64,000 nucleotides of DNA from Filobasidium wieringae. Lineage: Eukaryota > Basidiomycota > Tremellomycetes > Filobasidiales > Filobasidiaceae. The notes below the pieces were generated by a model. That model was not told the DNA's origin. It worked only from the letters and a program-made list of their open reading frames with translations, and searched no databases. Both the position numbers and the translations under genes were made by a program. The first letter of the stretch is position 1, and every line of letters begins with the position of its first letter. The stretch is from NCBI GenBank assembly GCA_001600055.1, contig BCIV01000011.1, forward strand, positions 372,001-436,000, written 5' to 3'. Positions 11,649 through 23,226 of this stretch are shown here, piece by piece.

Positions 11649-12085
11649 CCTGTTCTTGTCGTGAGCCTTAGATTGTAACGATTGCCAGTAGGAGTAAGCG
11701 GTAGCACCAAGAGCGAATGCGGATACTGCTGTTACAGAAGTAAGAGGCATAAAACGGTCGTTCCGAGGTGAGAGCGGTCGATGGGTTGAGCGATCGCTCA
11801 GGATGAGGCTTGAGGACCGTTCGTTCGTCATATTCTCGATTGCGCTTCGCACGCGCTCGAGCGTCAGATATAGAACGGTAAAATCATTACAGCTGATAGC
11901 TAAGGTAGATCTTTTACATTCCACTCTTCTACTCGCCAGAGCTTGAGAATGGGGTACAAACAGTCCATAGTGCGGGTCGTTGAAGGAACTCGGTGTCGTA
12001 TTATGAGTACAATATGGTTACAACATCTGTCGTTGCGTGATAACTTTTCTCTTCGGGACGTCTAAAAGTACCCATCCTTGTCCTC
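11649..12085. other. upstream region of HEM12 and 3' flank of RPB11
   Basis: The part next to HEM12 (11649-11831) is open in the HEM12 frame and may be coding. The rest shows no gene. Confidence 0.5.
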
Positions 12086-12769
12086 TTAGTATTGGTAAGG
12101 ATCCTCCGCGACTCCCCCTTGCGTGGCCCCTACCCCGCTCCCATATCCAAAGTCCATTCCGCCGTCCATTCCTCCACACGCACCTCCGACCCCGGCTGTG
12201 CCCAACCCTCCTCCCATGCTCATCCCAACACCTGCACCAATCTCATGAGCTTTCCCTTGCTCCTCAAAGTCCTTTCGCAGGCGTCGTGACAATAAGACAA
12301 GAGCGTTACAGGCATTCAGCAAGGCTTTTCGTGGCGATACGTAGGGAAGGTTTTTTGGGTTGGGATCTGTTGCTATACGGATTTCCACCTTGTTATCGAG
12401 TGGATGCGGGATTCGATAACCTGCGAAAGTGACGTTGGGATCAAGTAGTAGTTGCCTGAGATGAGAGGCTCATGAATCAGAACAAGCTGATCAGAACAGG
12501 ACGATTGACAGGTACTGACGATCGCAAAAGGTTCCCTATAGTGTGATCTTGCGCATTCAAGACGACCTTGATCGATTTGCCCAACTGATTATCCACATCC
12601 GTTACTTCCATCCTATTGACCGTGATGATATGGAGATCGCATTGCGCACAATCGGATGAATGAGCAAACACCGAGTTCGTCACTCAATCGAACAGAAAGC
12701 ACTAGCTTACGGCAATTGACCCGCATCCTCATCCAACAACCATGCCGCTACTCTGTCGGGATGATTCAT
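12086..12769 (-). CDS. RPB11: RNA polymerase II subunit RPB11 (RPB3/RPB11 dimer)
   Basis: A core assembly subunit of RNA polymerase II that pairs with Rpb3, like the bacterial alpha dimer. Exons 12711-12769, 12520-12612 and 12086-12455 join in phase to 173 residues. The start MNHPDRVAAWLL matches the family N-terminus. The hallmark runs across a splice junction, AQDHTIGNLLRS then QLLLDPNVTFAGYRIPHPL, corresponding to EDHTLGN..R.QLL..P.V.FAGY..PHPL in the family. The second donor is GTCAGT. The fold ends near residue 122, as in other RPB11 proteins of ~117-120 residues. It is followed by an extra Gly/Met-rich tail of about 50 residues ending in EDPYQY. The similar Pol I/III subunit Rpc19 is less likely given the N-terminus. 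Confidence 0.93.
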
Positions 12770-14064
12770 TTCGTTTGACTACGTTTCCCTTGGCGGTTAA
12801 GGTATTCGGAATCTATAGGTAGGACAGGGGCATAGATCCGGTTTGACTCGATATCCAAATCAAGCGATACCGGGTCACCCTAGACTTACACTCAAGTAGA
12901 TACCTGGAGTGTAGTAGCTTCCGGAGTCTTCAGACAATCAGTTCAATTTGGAGTGAGTAGTGGAGAGGTAAGGTACACCGTCTGCAACCGTTACAAGCAC
13001 GGCAAGCACAAGTAGGAATTATAACCAAGCCATTCAAGCCACGAGGGACAAGCAAGGATCTTCGAGTGTCGATAACGATGCCCAAAACGCATATAAATGC
13101 ATGCCTTCCATGAGCTTAGCGCCAGAAACGATTCACCACCTGCCACCTGTCCAGTTGTCCATGCTGTTCAGCTCAGTTTCACTCGTGAACCACACCCTTC
13201 TTGAGCTTCTGACTGGTCTATGAGTCCTGTGGGTTATACCATGTACGCTGAGCCAGCTTGTGGGTATCTCGCTCTAAATTGGAAATACGCGCGACAAGTG
13301 ACAAGGTTGTCAATAGATTGTCCAGGGGGATAGCCTGAAACACGGAGCCAACCGACTGTGATATTATAGATGCGAACGACATCATCACATAGCTTTCTAG
13401 CTTCTAGCTTCCAATGTCATTTTATACCTGTATCCTTTTCGATTAGCAACCTTTGTATATTGTTGAGGAAATATGATACGCGTCAAATGGATCCTTGGAT
13501 CAAAGCATAATGACGCAGGTCCGCCAAGTCCGATGTTCTGGGTCCATTCCCAATATATACTTGTAGTAACCACACGAGCATGTGATTTCAAACTGTTGCA
13601 TATATTGTTGCCCATACGGTTTCCATGATTAGCCTTGTCGATCTGCTTCCTCACTGCTAGAAGGAAGGTAGGAAGCCGAGGCATGATAGAGGGAGCCAGG
13701 GGTTTCCCCCTTTGCAGTGACGGCTGGGATCAAAGGGAAAGCTCTCAGAATGAATTCTCACACAACACCAGCACTACCGATGAGGGTACGGAGTTTCACC
13801 GTTTGATGGCTGGGCTGCACCGCTAGCCTAGCAGAGAGGGATACATCCTGGCCCAACCTCTTTCGCCGTCACAAAGACAGGAATAATCCTCTTCGATCGA
13901 TAACGCAACATCGCACAAAGGATACGATTATTGCATTCCTTGAAATTAGACTGATTACAAGGCGGTATGGAATATCGAGATAGTTGACTTAGGTTCAAAT
14001 ACCAAAGAGGGTCCGAAGCCCCGTCAGGACAGGTAATACAACGCGATCCCGCGACAAGCGCTCT
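12770..14064. other. 1.3-kb stretch without a recognised gene
   Basis: This lies upstream of RPB11 and downstream of ERF4, both on the minus strand. Open frames here are short (under ~100 codons) with no family resemblance. I looked for tRNA A/B boxes and found only a B-box-like string near 13991 with no matching stem. It may be a long promoter or hold an undetected noncoding RNA. Confidence 0.45.
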
Positions 14065-15125
14065 TCAGTAATACCTTTGAATGGGTAAAAGATCAGGACA
14101 GGTCTCTCGCTTGGGGTCAAACACGCTTTAGGCTCACTCGATTTCCAGCTTGACGGAGCAATGAGATAGATGATTAAGTCTTGCTTAGAGGGAGATAGGT
14201 ATGGGCAGCGCTTACAAATTGAAACGCAACAGATCGCGGGCTCAACACGTTCAAACCTTTGGGATTCCATATGTTTCTGTTCGCGGTCTCGATGATCTTT
14301 TCTATGTTCTTGAGCTCCTGCATCTCGCCTAAGATAAGTAATCATGGATCGAACGGACATGCTAGTTAGACTCACCCGTTCGAACCGAGAAGTGTACCAA
14401 AATAAGCTCGTCTGCCAAGTGAAAAGAGCGAGTAATCCTTCCCAAATGGCAGATCGAGTAGAGTACGCCAACTGGAGGTGGTGGTTGATATCATTGATCA
14501 AGGCTTGACATTGAACAGGAGTGACCTGATCCCCAGCTCCATCAATTGTGGCCATCACTCGGTTTGCAGAGACTCGAATGTTGACCTACCCGTCCTTCCA
14601 GTTCCATGACCCAACTGGTATAAAACTGACAGACGTCCCCCCCGGACCAATCTCGTTCAATCCTGACTATTTCTTTGGGATGATGAACCTCGATCGTGCC
14701 TTCCGGATCAGAACCGTAGTGTTCTGTGCCTGCAGGCAGAGCTGATAAAGGGTATGCGGAATGGGGGGGTCTGGTTTCCACGTTATCAAGAAAAGCAGTC
14801 AAGACAAAAGTATAGGTTGACAAGGTTCCATGATGATGCATAACGAAATAATGTACAAAACAAACAGGCAGGGTACAAAAGAGATTCAGTCTCATTCTTA
14901 TGACTCACGATAACGGAAGAAGAGAGCGTACCGAAGCGCCCTCTTCCCCTCTACATTTTCTCCTCCTGAGGTACTTGGACCTGAATTATAGGCGGAACCG
15001 ATGGGTGGGTGTTCATGGCGAGATCTATCTACCAAGGTTGCTTCGTTATTGTGGTCTGGATGAAACGTTTCCATTCCATCCAGAACTTCTGGGTTTCCTC
15101 CCTCGTCGTACAGCTTTCGTGACAT
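14065..15125 (-). CDS. ERF4: ERF4-type subunit of the Ras palmitoyltransferase (Golgin A7/ERF4 family)
   Basis: The accessory subunit that stabilises a DHHC palmitoyltransferase (Erf2) acting on Ras-type proteins at the ER. Exons from the 5' end: 14909-15125, 14590-14729, 14376-14525, 14216-14317, 14138-14148 and 14065-14074; 209 residues. Family blocks in order: VRIERDWSGGD, ELEGRVTP...INDINHHL, the hydrophobic hairpin around LLALFTW, then RELKNIEKIIE, LNVLSPRS and the closing LEIEYY. LEIEYY is obtained only by splicing an 11-base microexon (CTG GAA ATC GA) to a final 10-base coding exon. Reading through gives a stop right after LEIE. The second exon could instead start at 14741 in the same phase. 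The N-terminal ~70 residues are family-variable, so that start is less certain. Confidence 0.88.
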
Positions 15126-16311
15126 GTTGCGTTGGTTCGTATCAAGAAGGTCGTTATGGCAGGTGATTGAAGCGTGTCAGGTCGGCATCATCTGTGATTG
15201 CGGTCCTTCAAATTAGCCTGATCATTTCAACAAAAATAGATGATCAGCAAAACCATTCCAGGTAGGGACGGGTTCAAGGGTTGTTAGGTGGACCATTCAG
15301 CTGAAGGTTGTCGATCAAGGCATGACGTCTCGTAAGAGGCAAGCCGATTCTGAGACAATAAATATAAAACATCATAGATGCGTGTTGCGAGTTGGGTTGG
15401 AGAGAGGCCTAGGAGGCTGGATGACCAGAGAGGCCATTGAAGAGGGAGATCTGACTCACATGTTGATCTCCTGGTTCTCGATGATCGAAAACAGCTTGGA
15501 GTGCTTCTGACAGCAAATCCTAGAGTTCTGGAGTTCCAGATACCTCAAATGAACAAAGGATGAAACGGTGTTCAAGGTGAATCTATGATCATGACGCGGA
15601 AGCACATCATCACTCGAAACCGCGGATTACACTCGACATCTCTACTGATCTTTCTCGCGCTTGAAAACTTATCCCCGACGCTAGTCTCGCGTTCGCTGCC
15701 CTCCTCCCAGCTTACTGCACGTCCCTCGTCCCCTCGTCCAGCCAGGGTCATCTCAACTACAGGTCTCGATATCCCTTTCTGACTTACTGAGATTGACTTC
15801 ACCGGACCGACAACAAGGAATCGATCACGTACGTTACTCTCTACAACTCTCAGAAGAAGAATTGGGAAAAGAGGAGATCGTTTGAAGGGAAAGGAATTGG
15901 CTGGAAATGGTTTAGATTTGCTGCTGCTGCTGCTGCTTGCTTCGAAGGACTCTGGACTCCGGGGCTATTTCAACCACGAAGATTCTCACTCTGTCGCCCC
16001 GACCACAATTGGTATTAGCGAAATTGCAATCCTGGAGAGTTGAACCGAGCGGGAACATGGGGAATCACGAAAAATTTCAGTCGTGATCACGCTCACCTGG
16101 AAACACAATCCACGCTGGATCACGATATCGATCGCTCGAATTCGGACGGAGCAAAAGGAGCCATCAAAATGTTATGTGAAGAGACCGAAGCAAGCAGCAC
16201 CACAGCAGCCTGAACTGTTTCTCCATTCCTTCCCCTCTTCCCTCTCTTCTTCCTTCTTCCCTGCCAGCCATTACTTCCCGCTCATACTGTCTCTTCTATC
16301 TGCTCAACAGA
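15126..16311. other. divergent promoter region between ERF4 and uL15
   Basis: No gene is recognised. The region separates two divergently transcribed genes. It has a short CTG repeat near 15921 and a strong pyrimidine tract at its right end (listed separately). Open frames here are short and show no family features. Confidence 0.5.
16217..16264 (+). promoter_or_regulatory. pyrimidine-rich tract before a ribosomal protein gene
   Basis: An almost pure C/T run ends about 50 bases before the uL15 start codon. Such tracts are common just upstream of highly expressed fungal genes and often mark the transcription start. Function is inferred from position and composition only. Confidence 0.45.
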
Positions 16312-16419
16312 ATGCCTACTCGATTCAGCAACACCCGAAAGCACCGAGGACACGTCTCGGCCGGTCACGGTCGTGTCGGTAAGCACAGGAAGCATCCAGG
16401 AGGTCGTGGTTTGGCCGGA

Positions 16420-16454
<35 letters not shown>

Positions 16455-16855
16455 GAGCAATTACAATAAGTCTCGGAGTGCGAACTTGAGCTGATCATGG
16501 GGGGGATTTGCCTACTGCCAATTTAGTACCATCCTGGTTACTTCGGTAAAGTCGGTATGAGGCACTACCACGTTTTGCCCAACCACACTTTCCGACCCAC
16601 CATCAACCTCGACAAGGTCCGTTTGACCACTCATCCGATTCATAATGAACCATGGAGCTGATCATCATGAAACTCAATTTTTTTACGCATAGCTCATCTC
16701 CCTTGATGCTGCCAAGGTTGACGCCCCTGAGGGAACCGTTCCCGTTATTGACTTGTGCCAGCTCAACAAGCACAAGCTTGTACGTTGGATGTTACGTTCG
16801 GCTTTCATGGAGCTTTACTGATTTCAACCTTGTTTTCGCTGCCGCTTAGCTCGGA

Positions 16856-16888
<33 letters not shown>

Positions 16889-16960
16889 GCCCGATTCGTC
16901 TCCAAGTTGGCTGAGGAGAAGATCAGGGAGGCTGGTGGGGTTGTCAAGCTCGTCGCCTAA
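16312..16960 (+). CDS. RPL28: 60S ribosomal protein L28/L27a (uL15)
   Basis: A large-subunit ribosomal protein near the peptidyl transferase region. Exons 16312-16452, 16527-16616, 16693-16779 and 16850-16960, all phase 0, give 142 residues (yeast 149). The N-terminus [20 protein letters not shown] and the [20 protein letters not shown] region are the eukaryotic uL15 signature, followed by [13 protein letters not shown]. The C-terminal [15 protein letters not shown] block is also typical. Introns are 57-76 bases. Confidence 0.97.
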
Positions 16961-17308
16961 TCGCGTCGTTGTTTGAAGGGGACTTGAGCTTGCGTTGTTG
17001 TCATTTTAACACCTAGAATGATGAGACAATGATGTTTGCTCGCACATTTGATTTGCTTTCGAACTCGCACCCCCCCTGACTGAAACGGAACGCATAGAAC
17101 AGATACCTTTCCAGCGTAAGACGACGAAAGCTTTTGTGCACAAGAGTGTGATTTCTATATAACGATTCTTGTGGGTTTCAGGCGACGCGCATGTACACCT
17201 AATCGTCACCTGGTCGCAACGCTCTGATGGTCGTGATGCAGACAATTCGTGAAAGACGCTCAAATCCATAGATGTACTACCTATCTTAGATATCTATAGC
17301 ACGCAAAC

Positions 17309-18011
17309 ATGTCGAACAGTCAAACAGCTAAGGACAGAACGCTTATCGCCGTCATCGGGGACGAGGTTGGTCTTGCTGAGTTTGCGGTTAGGGAGATGCC
17401 AATAATCTGACACGCTTGGTCAAACAGGACTCCATCACAGGATTATTGTTGGCTGGAATTGGGCATGTCAATGATCAACAGAAGAAGAACTTCTTGATCG
17501 TGGACGGTAGTGAGTAGCTAAGGGGCGATCATACGGTACTAGTATAGTAGCTGATCTGCGGGCATCGATCTACCTCCAACGTAACAGAAACGCCAACATC
17601 TCTGATCGAGTCCTCCTTCCAGGAATTTACGGAACGACCTGATATTGCGATTCTCCTTATTAACCAACACGTCAGTCCGATTCCCTCAGTTGTGTAAATC
17701 AATGCCCTGGAAAGTCCTTTAATCTATCGTGTCACAGGTTGCGGATCGCATCAGGTTGACAGTTGACAGATATCAAGCTGCTTTCCCAGCTCTGCTTGAG
17801 ATCCCCAGCAAGGACCATCCTTATGGTAGGTCTACACATCAGTAATACAGCACACTACAGGGTCTAGCTTATGTTGTCGCTCTCACCGTACAGACCCCTC
17901 GAAGGATTCCGTATTGAAACGAGTTCAGAAGCTAAGAGGTATGGATATTCGATGCCTCTATTGTGATGGTCATGAGGCTCACGGTCAGGTCATGTTTCTC
18001 TAGGGGATTGA
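17309..18011 (+). CDS. VMA7: V-type proton ATPase subunit F
   Basis: A V1-sector rotor subunit of the vacuolar H+-ATPase. Six exons: 17309-17365, 17428-17509, 17588-17670, 17738-17825, 17894-17938 and 18004-18011, giving 120 residues against 118 in yeast. Family landmarks are LIAVIGDED...[19 protein letters not shown] and the closing [19 protein letters not shown]. The last intron (GTATGG...CTCTAG) is judged from length: splicing ends the protein at KLRGD, whereas reading through would add about 20 unrelated residues up to a stop at 18001-18003. The second donor was chosen as GTGAGT (17510) over an upstream GTAGTG because it yields VDGKTPTS, which fits the family. Confidence 0.92.
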
Positions 18012-19413
18012 TTGTCGCACATACTGATCGGCGAGCTCTGGTGTTTCGATATGTCGTTTGTATTTGATTGGAACTCGATCTGCATATACCATTTTCCATG
18101 GCAATTAACCGGGATGAGAAAGCTCATAGTACGAAATATCAGCCACTTCAACCGAGGTGTGGCGATCCGTGTGTCGTTTCTCCAGGTCAAGGCCGTATCC
18201 AGCTAAAACTAAGACCCGCACTACAAATCGAGGGCGTTCAGCCAATTACGGACCCGTGCCTACCCTCCGCATCTTCCTGTTGACGATGATCCACACTCCT
18301 CGAGAGCAGTGGACGTATGTAAGAGGTCGGTTGTTTCAGTGGGCTACGGTACATGCACCGGAGTCATGGCCGCGCGGACCAGACAGCCGGGCGGATCCCA
18401 TAGTCGATAAAATAGCGGAACGGCTCTATACTGAAATTTTCAGGAAACAGGAATTGTAGAATTCTTCCCGTACTGTGTCGAGGTTTCGATGTCTATACGA
18501 GAAGTCGTGCAAGCAGCCGCTACTGGTCGGCCAGGACTGGCAGGAGCGGCGGCGTCCGTCCCTTTTATTCGACTTTCGGGCGTTCTTGTAGTCTCATTCG
18601 GCCTTGTCTACTAGACCAGGATCGACACGATACTATATCTATTGTCGTATCAAGAGTTACAACCGACTAATAGCTGAACTCAAGAGGGGTGGAGATGCCT
18701 TTCGAAGCGCCATCTAGCGCAGCTCGAAGGGAGACCATGTCATGTCAGCGGAGCGTTACTATACTCTTGTAAATCCTAAGCTACTTATAAACTGTCCCTC
18801 CCGATCGTCGTACCCAATATTCTGAGCAGCTTGGCCTGTTGGTGCCGTTGAACTGGACGAATCAGCTCAGTCACCCACCTGGGCAGGGTCTAGTTTTTTG
18901 ACCTTCTGTCCTGACGATTTCACAATGTGCTAGATTAGAACTACTGTGAATTTTAATGTCGTTTCTGGTCGACATTAGGTGCGAGAGTTTACACAAACGA
19001 CACTTGATCACATTTTCAAACTGATCAGATGGCAAATGAGTAGCGAGCGAGTGGAATCGTCGGGTTGATAGCAATATTATACTGGTCGACAGACCTTCGC
19101 TAAACACACCTCTTAAGTCTATCAATCTTGGTCTTGAAGTTGGTAAAGGAAACACTGCTTTCGGCGACCTCTGGTCTAGCTGGTCTTTGCTCGTTGCTCT
19201 ATGTACAACATGAAACACTTCACGCTTGACAGGCAACTTCCGGGCTATATCCACCTTGAACAAGACGGTGAGATGTTGACGATGATAGCAGCCAGCTACA
19301 ATATGTGTCAGACATGTCGAGTTGCGATTTTAGCTGAGTCTAGCGTTATATCTGACAGTGATTATAATAAGATAGAATTGGATCCGTAATATCGCTCTAC
19401 CAGGCTTCACAGA
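18012..19413. other. 1.4-kb stretch without a recognised gene
   Basis: This lies between two plus-strand genes. The longest frame is 130 codons on the minus strand (18871-19263) and shows no family features. Several shorter frames overlap. I cannot support a gene here. It is long for an intergenic gap in this window, so a noncoding RNA or a lineage-specific gene is possible. Confidence 0.45.
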
Positions 19414-22400
19414 ATGGATAAGGCCGAGAGGGATCAGTCGCTGGCAGCTCCTCCACGATGGTCAACCTCCTCTCGCGACGAGGTCTCCGACTATTCTGAC
19501 ATAGCAACTCGCCCTGACCTGCCCTCCCTACTGCCACTATCCCACGAGCATCCTTTACTCACAGCAAGCGAATCTTGGGATGTTGATGAATTCCTCCTCA
19601 CTCGACTACATATACCACTTGAGGAGCTGAGAGGAGAACTTCGGGAGTATTTGGGAAATCTCAAAGAGGAGTTGGGAGGCCTGATCAACGACGACTATGA
19701 AGAATTCATCAGTTTAGGACTCGGCCTGAGAGGTGAGGGTGGCAGATTAGAGGGATTGCGATACCCCTTGGAAGCGTTGAAGGTAGAGGTGAAAGTAAGC
19801 CAAATCCAATGCGTTCAACCCGTCTTGAGCAACAGTCGTTAATCTGCTTCGCAGGACATCAACACACATCTGCATTCGTCACAAACAGAGTTGCAGACCA
19901 GACTTGACGAGCGTTCCTCACTGAGATCAGAGCGAGCTATTCTTGATACCCTGCTACATCTCAGCGAAAGTTTGACGAGAACCGAAGCACTGCTGGATGT
20001 CGCTGGACCTTCAAGCTCAACAAGCAAACCCATTAAAGTGGACGATTTCGAGGACGATGAGCCAAGCGCTGTCAGATCGAGAAGCAAGGCAGTCCCAAAG
20101 CTAGCTGTGATCATCGATACGGAACTTGAACAGGATGGGATCAAAGACCTCAAGACTGTAATTCGAATAGCCAATGAATATACACAGGTTATGTACCTCG
20201 TGGAAAAGGCTCGCGTGGAGGAATGCGAATATGTCACTAGCGAAGAAGGAGGGGTAGAGCAAGTGGGTCAATCGTACAACGAGATATGGTATTCGAGCTG
20301 ATCATTTGGGCTGCAGCGAGTGGATTATATCAGACAGGCTCTGTATAGTAATCTCGGTCGGATATTATCTTCCATATTGAAAGACGATTCGTCCGAGAGA
20401 ACAATGAGCTCGAATCAGCGGAGAGATGAATTGAGAAGCTGTCTAGAGGTCTACGACAATATCGAGGCTTGGCAGGAGGCTGAAAAAGTGGTTAGGGATA
20501 TCGTAGAGAAGAAAATCGAAGGGGTAAGTAGACTGCTCGGAGGCGACCTGCTGCCTCTGCTAATATTGATAACTTTTTTCTGTAGATTGTAGAGGCAAGG
20601 GCTTTGACTACCGCTCCTTCTCCTGCCATCCCCAATACTCCTTTTGGCTTGAAGGAGATAAACCCCATGTCACCTGCATTGGCGACTCCACACACTCCTA
20701 TGACGATGTCCAGCTTGGTACCCGGCTCGAACATTTTCGAGTCGACATTTTCAGCTACGAAAAGCAGCTTCACCGAGAACTCGCAGCTCAGAGAAGCTCA
20801 GCTGCTCGATGAGTCGACAGGCTCGATCGCTCTGATATTCAACAACATTCTGATGTACATAGACCGGGAACTATTGGATCTTCTGCATATAGGTGAAGAG
20901 ATCCGACAGAAGCGGAGATTGAAATCTCTCCGATCCAAGAGCGATCATCTGGAACCGAGTGCGAACGGTGTTGAGCCGATTCTTGAAGAGATATCAATAT
21001 CGGATAGTGAAGCGTCTTTCGAGTTCATGGCGAACGCAATCTGGGTGCCTATAGGAGAGAGAATTATGGAAGAGCTAGGGGGTGTTCTATTTGCTGCAGG
21101 AAGGGTGACGGAGCTACATCAGGTTGGTTGCGAGGACGGGATCCGACAAGTCAGCGGACTTACATTGTGATTGATTGCCCATAGAACTACACTCTAGCAC
21201 ACCAGTTGATAGCCCAGTTGGAAAGCCTATCGTCCTCTGTACCAGCGGTTGTGGCGATGCGGTCAACCGAAACCTATCGATCTTTCGAGAAGCGATGGCA
21301 ACTTCCGGTATATTTCCAACTTCGGTGGAAAGAGATCATCAGAGAACTAGAAGACGGTCTTCAGCTTGACACGAACGGGATTGCCTCAGAAAAGGGCCGC
21401 GACGGGTTCGCTTTGTCTTCTACTGCCGCTGTCATCACCGCTTACAAAGCTTGTTGGGCGGAAGACGTTTATATACCCGAATTGGGATATCGATTCTGGC
21501 GTCTTTCACTACAGGTTTGTCATTAAGGCATGCAATACGTAGGCTAGCTGACTAACCAATCGAGGTCACTTGCAGATCATCAGTCGATATCGGACTCTGA
21601 TAGAAAGCTCCGTGCCCGCGCTATACGAAACACTTCAGGTCGGTCCTATTGTATCTGTTTCGAGCGTGGTGTCAATGAAGCTGATTCGTACGCAGCGTCC
21701 ATCAACCCGGGATTCCATCAGTCTTCCCGGTAATTCTAACCCTCAAGTTGGACCGGCTTTACCGACAGGCGATCCAAGTTCTGACGCGGCATCTGCTCAG
21801 GCAGAGGAGCAGATCCTGAAAGTTGCCAGTTTGATTACTTACGACCTCAGTAAGGCGCATAAGGATATCTCCGGTTTCTGGAATGACACGGTTCGACGGG
21901 TGTTGCTCCAGACCATGGGCGAAGAGGAGATCGTGCGACTCGAAAGTGAGTACGCAGATTGTCTCGGTGGAGCTAATTGACTCAGCTGATTGTTTCCTAC
22001 TTCCAGCTGCGTTGAATCATTCCCTCTCCTCCTTATCAGCTCTCTACCAATCCCCTTCTCTGCATATCATCTCCATCCTCAGTCGAAGATGTATTGTTCC
22101 ACTTAAAGGGGTTCGATTAGTCGGGTCTCATCTCAGAGCTGTACCCGCAGCCCAAGAGAAAGAGGTACCGAAACCCAGTGGTTTCATTCCTGAGGTTTTG
22201 AAGCCGCTCAACGATTACTTTGGGCCGAAAGGGTACGGTCAGGGATTGAAAGATGAGGTTGGGCCTGCTTGGAGTCGCAAGGTCATGGAGGAAATCATCG
22301 CAGCGTGAGTGACCGCGACTTCCGACTCAAAGAGAAATTGTATGATGGACAAAAAATCTCGTCTTTGCAGTTATATTCCCATGCTAATAGGGGTACAGAA

Positions 22401-22638
22401 ATTCGAAGACAACCTTCGTCGGAATCAGAAGGGCAAAAAGAGCACTTTCTCGTTATTTGGGTCTTCAAACAACGCTTCGAATTCTACAATAGAGCAGGAG
22501 GAAGAGCGGTTTAAACAACAGATGATCGCGAACGTTCGAAGTCTAGGTCAGGGTGCGCGAGATCTTGGCGTTGAAATAGATGAGGGCGATCTAGCAGGCT
22601 GGACGGCGTTGTTGGAGACGGCTGAAGGAAATGGTTAG
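19414..22638 (+). CDS. COG2: conserved oligomeric Golgi complex subunit 2
   Basis: A lobe A subunit of the COG tethering complex that acts in retrograde intra-Golgi transport. Exons 19414-19794, 19855-20262, 20317-20523, 20586-21122, 21185-21514, 21576-21945, 22007-22304 and 22371-22638 give 932 residues, longer than human COG2 (738). The N-terminal COG2 domain is clear: WDVDEFLLTR, then LEELRGELREYL, LINDDYEEFI and the helical region that follows. The remainder is helical, as expected for COG subunits, with low-acidity disordered inserts around residues 350-400 that account for the extra length. The final exon could in principle splice on at GTTAGG (22634), but the stop at 22636-22638 is adopted. 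Confidence 0.9.
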
Positions 22639-23226
22639 GCATCGTTCGGGCAGATTCGGAGGGCTTACGCTGATGACGCGATCCGTTTTGCAGCAACAGC
22701 ATGAGCTCGGGTTCGTTGTCAGCGCTGAGGCGGATTATACCGAGTTGTAGAAATTTGTACCTAATTTAAGCGATCCGACTTCACACTCATCATGGCGAGC
22801 TTCTTGAATCGAGCGAATTTGCGCTTCTTTTGTCGTCAGAAAGGTGGTTCTCCTGATTGTGCTATCGTTCCCTTGGTTTCCTGGTGTATGTACCGGAGCA
22901 TGCACCTCGATGGATCGTGCTCACAACGCAGGTCCGCAATCCCGATCAGTCATGCCAGTCAAGATCAGCTTTGTTCCGATTTGTATCTTTGGGATAGCGT
23001 TAGCAATCTGGACCATGACAACATCGAGACCCTCTCTATCGTTGTATGGTTTCTATTTCCTTTGTTAATGCACTTTCTACGTCTGTCTTTTTGCTTACGT
23101 CATCGCTTTGTTGTTGAAGTGAAGCACCCCATCTGGATCTCGCTCTGCGAGATCTGTGTGTCCTAATCCTCTTTTCCAGCGCAGAATCGGTTTTCATGAG
23201 CTCAGCATCTGACAAGTCACTATGAG
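22639..23226. other. intergenic between COG2 and the T5orf172 gene
   Basis: 3' flank of COG2 and upstream region of the next plus-strand gene. A small hydrophobic frame at 22951-23068 and an overlapping one from 22792 lack recognisable features or clear splice support, so no gene is called. Confidence 0.45.

Noticed and set aside
13991..14001. tRNA B-box-like string GGTTCAAATAC
   Set aside because: The flanking bases do not form a T-stem and no A-box or acceptor stem fits at the right distance.
15921..15936. Short CTG repeat
   Set aside because: Only about five units, in noncoding sequence, with no sign of function.
18871..19263. 130-codon minus-strand open frame
   Set aside because: No recognisable domain, no plausible splice partners and atypical composition; a frame of this size can occur by chance.
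22792..23166. Overlapping small frames between COG2 and the T5orf172 gene, one hydrophobic
   Set aside because: No family match and no convincing start or splice pattern; kept only as a note.
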